Part shown: piece by piece, positions 43,465 to 51,500 of the stretch
Layout: the number at the start of each line of letters is the position of its first letter
Numbering within the stretch: the first letter of the stretch is position 1
The notes under the pieces: generated by a model
What the model saw: the letters and a program-made list of their open reading frames with translations, nothing else
Database searches by the model: none
Told to the model about the DNA's origin: nothing
Source of the DNA: Dyadobacter fanqingshengii
Lineage (GTDB): Bacteria; Bacteroidota; Bacteroidia; Cytophagales; Spirosomataceae
DNA: 64,000 nucleotides
NCBI RefSeq assembly: GCF_023822005.2
Contig: NZ_CP098806.1
Location: forward strand, 806,001-870,000
Direction: 5' to 3'
Program-made: the position numbers and the translations under genes

Positions 43465-45711
43465 ATGAACGAAGCATTTTTTGATAAAAAAGATTACAAA
43501 CCGCTCGATAGGGTGGATGGCCGCTTGAAAGTCACGGGCGCAGCCAAATACTCAGCGGAATATGCATTGCCCAATATGGCGTACGCCGTGCTGGTCGGCA
43601 GCCGGATCGCCAAAGGCACCATAAAAAGCATTGATTCCAAAGCTGCGGAACGTGCGCCGGGCGTGCTTGCGGTTATTTCGCACCTGAATGCGATCAAAGT
43701 GCCGGGTTACCATCCAAAAGGTGAGCACCCTTCCGAGCCCGCAACCCAGGGTCAGCCGTTGCGTGTGTTTTTTGATAATAAGATTTATTCAAACGATCAG
43801 CCCATTGTGGCCGTCGTTGCCACCAGTTTCGAAAAGGCGCGGCACGCGGCTACACTGGTGAAGATCCTGTATAATAAAGAACAGCATAAGACTGATTTGG
43901 AGGCAAACGCCAAAGACGCGAAGCTGGCTGCCGCAGCAAAAAAGAACCCCAAATCTCCAACCGCAGACTACGACCGTGGGCAGACAGATGCATTTGAAAG
44001 TGCCCCGGTAAAGTTCGAGGCTGAATATGTATTGCCCACCGAAATGCATAACCCGATGGAATTGCAGGCCATCACCGCGCATTGGGAAGCGGACGATAAA
44101 CTGACCGTTTATGATAAAGTTCAGGGCACCAAAATGACCCAGAAGAATTTTGCCAAAGAATGGGATCTGCCGGAGGCAAATGTCAAGTGCATTGCCACAT
44201 TTGTGGGAGGTGCATTTGGTAACGGACTGCATAACTGGCCGCATGAAACCGCCGCGATCATCGCTGCGAAACAGGTGAAGCGACCTGTAAAGCTGGTTTT
44301 GACACGTGAGCAAATGTTCACAATGGTCGGTTACCGTCCGAGGACCTGGCAAAAGATACAGGTAGGCGCGACCAAGGATGGAAAGCTGGTGGCGATTAAC
44401 CACAATTCTATTGGTCAGACGTCGAGCTATGAAGAGTTCACGGAATCCACATTGCAGCAAACCCGGATGATGTATGCCTCGCCTAATGTGAGTACGCGTT
44501 ACCGGATTCTCCCGCTCAATCTGGCCACCCCAATCTGGATGCGCGGCCCGGGTGAGGCCACAGGCGCTTTTGCATTGGAATCGGCCATGGACGAAGTGGC
44601 GCATGCCATTGAAATGGATCCGATTGAATTCAGGTTGCTGAACTACACCGAATCGGACCCGGATAAAAATATGCCGTGGTCTACAAAATACATGCGGGAA
44701 TGTTATGAGGAAGGCAAGAAGCGGATAGGATGGGAGAATCGCAAATTGAAGCCCGGTTCCCTGCGTGACGGAGAGTGGCTTGTAGGGTATGGAATGGGGA
44801 CCGGGACTTTTGGTGCAAACAGGAATTCGGCCACCGTGCATGCAGAACTTGATAAGGAGGGTAACCTGGTGATGCATTGCGCGATCACCGATATCGGCCC
44901 GGGAACCGGAACGGCAATGGTGCAAATCGCGTCGAATACAACCGGTATCCCGACTGAAAAGATCGCCTTTCACTTAGGCAGTTCTGAATTTCCAAATGCC
45001 GGATTACAGGGCGGGTCTTCTACTGTGAACAGCGTTGGGCCAGCAGTGCTTGCAGCTTGTAATGCATTGAAGGAGCAACTGATCACGATGGCTGCGGCCA
45101 AAGGCAATTCCAATTTTACTTCTGCCAAGCCGGATGATCTGATGTTTGATAAAAACGAAATCCAGTTGGGCGGGAAGTCATCAAATCTTTCTCTTGGAGA
45201 TTTATTTAAACAAAATAACATTGCGAAAATAGAGACAACCAACGAATCCAAGCCCGACGAAAATCGGAACAAATATTCGATGAACGCATTCTCTATGCAT
45301 TTTGCCAAAGTCCATGTGCATCCGTTTACAGGCCAGGTGCGGGTAAAGAAAATCGTTTGCTGCGCAGATGCAGGCACGATCGTGAGTCCGAAAACTGCTG
45401 CAAGTCAAATGATCGGGGGCGCGACGGGGGGCATTGGAATGGCCTTAACAGAAGATGCCATGATGGACCACCGGTTTGGTCGCTACATTACCAAGGACTT
45501 CGCAGACTACCACGTGCCCGTAAATGCGGATGTGCCTGAGATTGATGTCTATTTCGTAAATAAACCCGATTTGCTGGCTGATCCCGTAGGCAGTAAAGGC
45601 CTGGGAGAGATTGCCATCATCGGTGTCGCGCCCGCAATTGCCAATGCTGTATTCAATGCAACAGGGAAACGGATCCGGGAGCTGCCGATCACACCGGACA
45701 AGCTTATTTAA
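43465..45711 (+). CDS. Molybdopterin-binding subunit of molybdenum hydroxylase, PaoC-like
   Basis: A 748-residue catalytic subunit of the xanthine oxidase family, probably a broad aldehyde oxidoreductase. Motifs are DRVDGRLKVTGAAKYSAEY at the N-terminus, FVGGAFGNG and MRGPGEATGAFALESAMDEV for the molybdenum cofactor, GLQGGSSTVNS, and GSKGLGEIAIIGVAPAIANA with the catalytic Glu. It has no signal of its own, so it would be carried out by the Tat signal of the 2Fe-2S subunit. No cofactor-insertion chaperone (XdhC/PaoD type) lies next to it. Substrate is not readable from sequence. Confidence 0.92.
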   Translation: MNEAFFDKKDYKPLDRVDGRLKVTGAAKYSAEYALPNMAYAVLVGSRIAKGTIKSIDSKAAERAPGVLAVISHLNAIKVPGYHPKGEHPSEPATQGQPLRVFFDNKIYSNDQPIVAVVATSFEKARHAATLVKILYNKEQHKTDLEANAKDAKLAAAAKKNPKSPTADYDRGQTDAFESAPVKFEAEYVLPTEMHNPMELQAITAHWEADDKLTVYDKVQGTKMTQKNFAKEWDLPEANVKCIATFVGGAFGNGLHNWPHETAAIIAAKQVKRPVKLVLTREQMFTMVGYRPRTWQKIQVGATKDGKLVAINHNSIGQTSSYEEFTESTLQQTRMMYASPNVSTRYRILPLNLATPIWMRGPGEATGAFALESAMDEVAHAIEMDPIEFRLLNYTESDPDKNMPWSTKYMRECYEEGKKRIGWENRKLKPGSLRDGEWLVGYGMGTGTFGANRNSATVHAELDKEGNLVMHCAITDIGPGTGTAMVQIASNTTGIPTEKIAFHLGSSEFPNAGLQGGSSTVNSVGPAVLAACNALKEQLITMAAAKGNSNFTSAKPDDLMFDKNEIQLGGKSSNLSLGDLFKQNNIAKIETTNESKPDENRNKYSMNAFSMHFAKVHVHPFTGQVRVKKIVCCADAGTIVSPKTAASQMIGGATGGIGMALTEDAMMDHRFGRYITKDFADYHVPVNADVPEIDVYFVNKPDLLADPVGSKGLGEIAIIGVAPAIANAVFNATGKRIRELPITPDKLI

Positions 45712-45751
45712 AGGCCATTATCGGTTTCCCCGTTGCTTGCAAATGATTTGT

Positions 45752-46468
45752 TTAGATTTTCACTTTTGAAAAAACATACAGCGTTTCTGTTGCGATCTGC
45801 TTGCAACGCTCATCATATTTCACTGTTTCCTGCGGCGTACCGTCAAAGGCTTTCGGGTCATCATACGGAACAGCAACCCGGGCGGTAGAACCTTTAACAA
45901 CGGGGCAAGCTTCATCCGCCTGGGAACACGTCATGATAGCGCAGAAATCACTTTGGGGGTTGCTGGCTTCGTCATATTTCTTAGAGAATGCTTTTACAGG
46001 TTCAGTATCGGCCCCATAACTTACATGATAGACCGGGTTTTTGCCCTCTGATGTTTTGGTGATCTCAAAACCGGCCCTTTCGCAGGCAGCTACCGCCCTT
46101 TCATTGAACGCAGTGGCCTCTGTGCCGCCGGAATAGGTTTTTACATTGGGTATATTATAGTAAGCGCCAGCAACTGCTGCCCAAATCTGACCGAAATGGC
46201 TACGTCTGGAATTGTGGGTACAGATGTAGGTGAGCTGTACAGGCTGAGAAGCGTTTACTTGCTTTTGGATAAATGCAGCAATCTTGTCAAGCTCTTCTAT
46301 CCGGTCCAGGGGTATTTTCGAGAAATTGGCTTTGACTGTTTCAATGTATGCGGACAGCTTTGGGTTAAGGGCCTTTTTGTCATTAAGATTGTCAGAGGAC
46401 GAGGCGGCAGCAGTGGTTATAAGGGTCATAATTAGTAAATTGATCAGGTTCATGTTTATTAAAGTCAT
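45752..46468 (-). CDS. Arsenate reductase-like low-molecular-weight phosphatase with signal-like N-terminus
   Basis: A 238-residue protein of the LMW phosphatase/thioredoxin-coupled arsenate reductase fold. The P-loop is CTHNSRRS (Cys83, Arg89, the CX5R signature), and TCSQADEACP provides Cys181 and Cys188 with the seven-residue spacing of the redox Cys pair in ArsC. The first about 25 residues (NLLIMTLITTAAASSS) look like a secretion signal and about 50 more residues precede the domain. This is unusual because ArsC acts in the cytosol with thioredoxin. It is divergent from arsR. ATG at 46453 is an alternative start but keeps the signal. Confidence 0.85.
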   Translation of the reverse strand: MTLINMNLINLLIMTLITTAAASSSDNLNDKKALNPKLSAYIETVKANFSKIPLDRIEELDKIAAFIQKQVNASQPVQLTYICTHNSRRSHFGQIWAAVAGAYYNIPNVKTYSGGTEATAFNERAVAACERAGFEITKTSEGKNPVYHVSYGADTEPVKAFSKKYDEASNPQSDFCAIMTCSQADEACPVVKGSTARVAVPYDDPKAFDGTPQETVKYDERCKQIATETLYVFSKVKI

Positions 46469-46484
46469 TTACAGTTAAATATCA

Positions 46485-46517
46485 ATCGTAAAGATACGAT
46501 AGATTTTATCATACCAA
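46485..46517 (-). promoter_or_regulatory. Promoter of the arsenate reductase gene overlapped by ArsR operator candidate
   Basis: On the minus strand TTG (46517-46515), 18 bases, then TATCTTTA (46496-46489) approximates a Bacteroidota promoter. The perfect inverted repeat ATCGTAAAGATACGAT (46485-46500) covers the -7 box, where a repressor such as the adjacent ArsR would block transcription. Confidence 0.65.
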
Positions 46518-46527
46518 AAAATTATCG

Positions 46528-46566
46528 ATCGTAATATTGCAATTAGTAATTTGCCTTATATATTTG
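46528..46566 (+). promoter_or_regulatory. Promoter of arsR with operator half-sites
   Basis: TTG (46537-46539), 19 bases, TATATTTG (46559-46566) is a textbook Bacteroidota promoter. ATCGTAATATTGC at 46528-46540 overlaps the -33 element and shares the 13-base pattern ATCGTAATATTRC with 46928-46940. The -7 box ends four bases before the arsR ATG, so the transcript is probably leaderless or nearly so. Confidence 0.7.
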
Positions 46567-46570
46567 CATC

Positions 46571-46903
46571 ATGGGAGTTACGAAAACGGAGATATTTACT
46601 GAGGAGCAAAACCGGGTTGCGGATTTGGCCAAGGCGTTCTCGCACCCGGCCAGGGTTGCGATCCTGCAATTGCTGATCGCCAGGCAGTCCTGTGTGTGCG
46701 GAGATCTGGTTGATGAGCTCGAACTGGCCCAGGCCACAGTTTCCCAACACTTGAAAGAGCTGAAACGGATCGGGATCATTCACGGTGAAATCAATCCGCC
46801 ACGTGTTTGTTATTGCATCAACCCCGTTGTGTGGGAGGAAGCACAAAAAACTTTTGGAGCACTGCTCAGCACTTATGCACTCACCACATCCTGCTGCAAT
46901 TAG
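46571..46903 (+). CDS. arsR: ArsR/SmtB family repressor
   Basis: A 110-residue winged-helix metalloregulator. The helix 1-2 region is ADLAKAFSHPARVAILQLL, the arsenic-type Cys pair sits in CVCGDLVDELELAQATVSQH (recalling the ELCVCDL motif of arsenic sensors), and the wing is IGIIHGEINPPRVCYCINP. The C-terminus ends SCCN, giving more thiols. It would release its operators when arsenite binds. It divides two gene arms, both with ATCGTA-type sites. The stop codon lies in the loop/stem of its own terminator. Confidence 0.92.
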   Translation: MGVTKTEIFTEEQNRVADLAKAFSHPARVAILQLLIARQSCVCGDLVDELELAQATVSQHLKELKRIGIIHGEINPPRVCYCINPVVWEEAQKTFGALLSTYALTTSCCN

Positions 46904-46917
46904 CAGGGTATTTTTTT
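46890..46917 (+). terminator. Terminator overlapping the arsR stop codon
   Basis: CCTGCT and AGCAGG pair around GCAATT, followed by GTA and seven T. The arsR TAG (46901-46903) is inside the hairpin. The end of the T-run is also the -33 TTG of the next promoter. Confidence 0.65.
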
Positions 46918-46945
46918 GAGCATATTAATCGTAATATTACATTTA
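46916..46945 (+). promoter_or_regulatory. Promoter of the DUF6428 gene with palindromic ArsR operator candidate
   Basis: TTG (46916-46918), 19 bases, TACATTTA (46938-46945) approximates a promoter. GTAATATTAC (46931-46940) is a perfect palindrome within ATCGTAATATTAC, the same pattern as in the arsR promoter, and overlaps the -7 box. Confidence 0.6.
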
Positions 46946-46958
46946 ACCAATAGAAGCC

Positions 46959-47516
46959 ATGAGCCAATTGAATCCGATGACATGGGGTGATTTCAAAAAC
47001 ACCCTCGAACAAAATCCAGATTTGCACCTGCAATTCCAATATGAGGAAGGCAAATTTGTCGATAGTTCCTACCACATTACCGAAATCAAGCAAGCCCCTA
47101 TTGTATCGGTAGACTGCGGCGGGCAAATGAACAGCTGGACAGAAGTAATTGTGCAACTCTGGGAGCCTTCGGTGAAAGAAGCAGACCGATCGATGAAAGT
47201 TGGTAAGGCGCTAAAAATTGTGAACTTGGTTGAGAAAACCTTGCCCCTGAATCCAAATGCAACTGTTAAGATCGAATTTGGCAATTCAAAGCTTGATACA
47301 CGCCAGATGTATCCGGGGGAATTTATTTCCGACGGCGAAGCATTTACGGTTAACCTGGTTCCGGATTTCACGCAATGTAAGGCGCTTACCCGCAACCAAA
47401 GCTGTGGCACAACGTCAGCAGAAGCGTCATGCTGCGCGCCTGCTCCTGCAAAACAAGAATTGGAATTAGTAACCTCGGATGGGGTCAGCTGCCAGCCCGG
47501 CTCCGGATGCTGCTAA
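46959..47516 (+). CDS. DUF6428 family protein (arsenic cluster)
   Basis: A 185-residue soluble protein of the DUF6428 family, often found in arsR clusters of Bacteroidota. The conserved part is MTWGDFKNTLEQNPDLHLQF, SYHITEIKQAPIVSVDCGGQ, NSWTEVIVQLWEP and IEFGNSKLDTRQMYPGEF. The C-terminal about 45 residues are rich in Cys (SCGTTSAEASCCAPAP, CQPGSGCC) and look like an arsenite or metal-binding tail. Function is unknown; a chaperone or buffer for arsenite is a guess from context. No arsenite efflux gene (ArsB/Acr3) follows. Confidence 0.82.
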   Translation: MSQLNPMTWGDFKNTLEQNPDLHLQFQYEEGKFVDSSYHITEIKQAPIVSVDCGGQMNSWTEVIVQLWEPSVKEADRSMKVGKALKIVNLVEKTLPLNPNATVKIEFGNSKLDTRQMYPGEFISDGEAFTVNLVPDFTQCKALTRNQSCGTTSAEASCCAPAPAKQELELVTSDGVSCQPGSGCC

Positions 47517-47645
47517 TCAAATAATAATGATTTGGACCAGGAGTAATTTCAATTACGCTTAAATTTTCAACAAAGTATAAGTAAGTCGCGTATACAATCT
47601 TGTAGATGAAATATTCAACTAACAACGTCGTCATGACGGATCAAG

Positions 47646-48506
47646 ATGAAACGACTGCTTTGCCTTGCTTTAATCAGTTTGCTCGTTGCTTCCTGCAATC
47701 GGGTCGAAAAGCCTGACAAGCAGGTTGAAAAGCCAATTAAATACGGGTCAAATAATGGCAAGTATGCAACAATACATGCTAAGAAAATTTATTACGAGGA
47801 GTACGGGCAGGGCATTCCGTTGCTGCTCTTGCATCAGGGGCTTGGCTCGATCGAAAACTTAGCCGGCATTATACCAGAACTCTCCAAACATTACAGGGTT
47901 ATTGCGCCTGACGCCCCGGGGCACGGCCGTTCCGAGCACGCTGATAGTTTAAGTGGCGAACTGCTGGCGGAGTATTGTTCGCAGCTGATCGACCAACTGA
48001 AACTGGATAGTGCTTATGTCATGGGTTGGAGCACGGGCGGAAACACATCGCTATTACTTGCTGCAAGCAGGCCCGACAAAATAAAGAAAGTGGTGAGCGG
48101 AGCTTCAAACTCGAAATCAAGCGGACTGACTGATGATGCGCGCAGCCTGTTAAAAGAATATACCATTGAAGCGGTTAAGGAGGACAAGGATTGGTTAGAG
48201 AACTATCAACGGATGAATCCCGAACCTGAAAAATGGATTGAATTTTGGAAGGAAAATCAGAAAATGTGGGAAAGGGAGATCAAGATCCCGGATAATAAGC
48301 TCGCCGGAATCGACGTGCCGGTGTTATTGATTCGTGGTGACAGGGACATGATCAAACTGGATCACACGATATCAATGTTTGAGGCGCTCCGCCATGGACA
48401 ATTATGCATTTACCCCAACGTGGGACACGAAATGCCAGACGAAAAAGGGGAAATGCTATGCAGGATCGCAATTGATTTTCTGAACGAAAAAAGTTCGCCC
48501 AAATAA
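47646..48506 (+). CDS. Alpha/beta-hydrolase lipoprotein
   Basis: A 286-residue hydrolase with a lipobox (LLVASC, Cys about 17), so it is membrane-anchored outside the cytoplasm. The fold motifs are LLLHQGLGS (oxyanion region), DAPGHGRSEH, the nucleophile elbow GWSTGGNTS, the acid in VLLIRGDRDMI and the His in NVGHEMPDE. It resembles hydrolases annotated as haloperoxidase/esterase type. A palindrome CGTCATGACG lies at 47629-47638 just before the start. Substrate unknown; it is not clearly part of the arsenic cluster. Confidence 0.88.
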   Translation: MKRLLCLALISLLVASCNRVEKPDKQVEKPIKYGSNNGKYATIHAKKIYYEEYGQGIPLLLLHQGLGSIENLAGIIPELSKHYRVIAPDAPGHGRSEHADSLSGELLAEYCSQLIDQLKLDSAYVMGWSTGGNTSLLLAASRPDKIKKVVSGASNSKSSGLTDDARSLLKEYTIEAVKEDKDWLENYQRMNPEPEKWIEFWKENQKMWEREIKIPDNKLAGIDVPVLLIRGDRDMIKLDHTISMFEALRHGQLCIYPNVGHEMPDEKGEMLCRIAIDFLNEKSSPK

Positions 48507-48544
48507 TGTCCGGTCCGTCTTATGATCTCAGGATCTATTACACT

Positions 48545-51500
48545 TCATGGTGTCTTGCTTTTCCGGGCCTTATACGCTGTCGGAAGCATGTTGAACTTGG
48601 CTTTAAAAGACTTTGCGAAATAATTGGGTGCTGTAAATCCGGTCATATAAGAGATTTGCGAAACGCTCAGATCACTGCTTTCCAATAGCAATGCTGCCTT
48701 TTCAAGTTTAATGGAACGGATAAATTCAATGGGCGTTTGTCCGCTCATTTCTAGGACTTTGCTATATAATGTTCCCCGGCTCATGCCTACGTGCTTGCTG
48801 AGATTTTCAACACTTAGCTGGGATGTGTGCAGGTTTTCTTCAATGTAGGATAGCATGTCTTTCAACAATTTTTCCTGGCTGGATTCCATTTGCGGAGCCT
48901 GGCCCGAAACCTGGATATGACGGGAGTACACGCCTTTTAACAAACGGTTTAGCAGAATCAGATTGTTAATTTTAGCATTCAGAATGTCGAAGTTAAATGG
49001 TTTGGTCAAATAATCATTGGCTCCTGAGTTGAGGCCTTCGAGTTGTTGCTGCTCGCCGGTGGAGGCGGTCAGCAAAATGATCGGAATGTGTTTGGTGCGT
49101 TTGTCTGATTTGATTTTCTGGCTCAATGCAATGCCGTCCATTTCGGGCATGGCCACATCACTTACAATGAGTTCAGGATGATGGCTCAGCGTTTTTTGCC
49201 AGCCTTCTTTCCCACTACTGGCTTCAATGACTTGATAAAACGGCATCAGGCTTTCTTTCAGATAATGCCTGAATTCATCATTGTCCTCAATGATCAGCAC
49301 ATTGGACGGATCTCCCAAATTGGCCTTTTCCGATCTCGCAAAGCCATTTTCCGTATCAGTAAGCGTCTTAGGCGCTGTTGCAGGTTGCTCAACCACTGGA
49401 AGAAGTGGCTCCGCAACAGGAAGCTCCACCGTAAAAGTGCTGCCCGCGCCAGGCTGACTGTTGACACTTATTTTTCCCTGATGCAACTGAACAAACTCGC
49501 GTACAATCGATAAGCCGATGCCACTGCCCTGGTTCAGGACGGTCAGGTCTGTATCGCTTTGGAAAAACCGGTCGAAAATTTTCTCATGCTGGTCTTCCGC
49601 AATGCCAATTCCGTTGTCCGAAATGTTGATTTGAAGCCAATGTTTTCCCTCCAAATCCATTTGCTGCCATACATGCAAAGCCACCTCGCCGCCCTTTGGG
49701 GTAAATTTAAATGCATTGGATAGCAAATTGAACAAAACCCGTTCGAGCTTATCCGCGTCAAAGTCCATGGCAAGCTGATCGAGCGAGCTTTCAATTTTAA
49801 ACAGAATTCCTTTTCGGATGGAAAGGTCGCTGAACTGGTCGCAAGTGTCTTTGATAAACAAAATAATATCCCGCCGTTTTAAATCCAGCTTCACTTCCTG
49901 TTCCTGCATATTTTTAAAATCCAGCAACTGGTCTACGAGGTTAAGCAGTCGTTTTGCATTGCGTTTAATGGCATTCACCGGCGGGTGCAGCTCAGTGGAT
50001 TTGGTTTTGACGAGTAAGTTGTCAACGGGAGCCAAAATCAAGGATATGGGCGTCCTGAACTCGTGACTCAAATTGGTTAAAAATTTGATTTTCATCCTGT
50101 CCAGTTCCTGTGCCCGCTCCACTTCTGTGCGCTGTTGCTGCTCTTTGAATTGTCTTTGCAGCTTCTGAATCCCGCGGCGCCGCATATAGTATACAACCGC
50201 AAATGGCGTGAGAATGTAAAAAATGTATGCGTAAATGGTCAGATAAAATGGCGGTTTGACGATGACAGCCACCGACTTCGTTTGCGGGCTCCAGTTAATG
50301 CCGTCTCCACTGGCCTGCACTTCAAAAACATATTCGCCCGGGCTCAAATTGGTGTAACTGGCAAAGTTGGTAAGCCCCGTTTCGTTCCATTCAGATTGCA
50401 TGCCCACCAACCGGTGCCGATAATGCATTTGTTTCGGATTTGTATAATCCAGCGCGGCAAAGCCAATCGAAAAATTCTGTTTGTAATCCAGGCTGATCGT
50501 CTTGGCAACAGCAATATGCGCGTCAATAAAGTTGGAATCCGCAGGTGTAATGCTGCGGTTACCAATTTTCAGATCTTTTAAAATAACAGGTGGAATGCGC
50601 TTGCTATTCGGCAAACTGCGTGTGTCAATATAGTTGAATCCCGCAATGCCACCGAAAAAAAGCGTGTTATCGGCAGTGCGGATGCCCGAGCCAAGCACAA
50701 ACGTTCTGTCCTGAATGCCATTATAAGAAGTGTAGTTAATGAATTTTTTATTTTTCAGATCAAAATAGCTGATCCCCTGATTGGTACTCACCCAAATCCG
50801 CCCTTGCGCATCTTCAAGAACTTTGTTTATAATATTGCTGGCCAGTCCTTCCTTTGCTCCGTAAGTGATAAATTTTTTAGTGCGCGGATTGTACAATGCC
50901 AATCCTTCACCGGACGTTCCGGCCCAGATATTGCCTTTCTTGTCTTCCAAAAGGGAAAAAACAATGTTCCCGGGCAGATCACTGCTTTGCCGGTCGAGCA
51001 GCACTGATTTTCGTGTTATCGGATCAAAAACCGCGATGCCGGTCCCATGCGAAGCGATCCAAAGTTTTCCTTTGTTATCGATGTGCATATCCCGGATGTA
51101 ACCATTGAGTGGAATGGTTCGCTGAAAAGCCGGAACACCCGCGTCGTGGAGTCTGGTGAAGCTTTTGGTTGCAGGATCAAACAAGTTCACACCGCCGCCA
51201 TTGGTCCCCACCCATAACTTGCCCGATTTATCTTTCTCCAAACAAAAAATCTCGTTGTTGCTCAGGGTTGAAGAATCTTTTCCTCTCAAATATTGCGTAT
51301 AGCTGCCCGTTTTGGGATTGAACTGAAAAAGCCCGTCCTGAAATGTCCCGATCCATAACTCGTTCGCAGCACCCAGTTCCAAGGTCAGAATTGCGAGCCC
51401 GGATGCTGCATTTTTATTTTTTGGATTAATGGGAAACTTCTTGAAGAGATTGGTTTGCCGGTTGTACAAGTTCAGCCCTCCGCCGTCTGTGCCCACAAAC

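Noticed and set aside
43789..44973. 394-codon open frame on the minus strand
   Set aside because: It lies wholly antisense to the conserved molybdopterin subunit gene and its composition (many His, Arg, Cys) is that of a reverse-frame shadow.
47629..47638. CGTCATGACG palindrome as an operator of the hydrolase gene
   Set aside because: Too short and lying just before the start codon, without a promoter pattern.
48506..48688. Small plus-strand frame after the alpha/beta-hydrolase
   Set aside because: Mostly antisense to the conserved C-terminal HTH of the HTCS gene.
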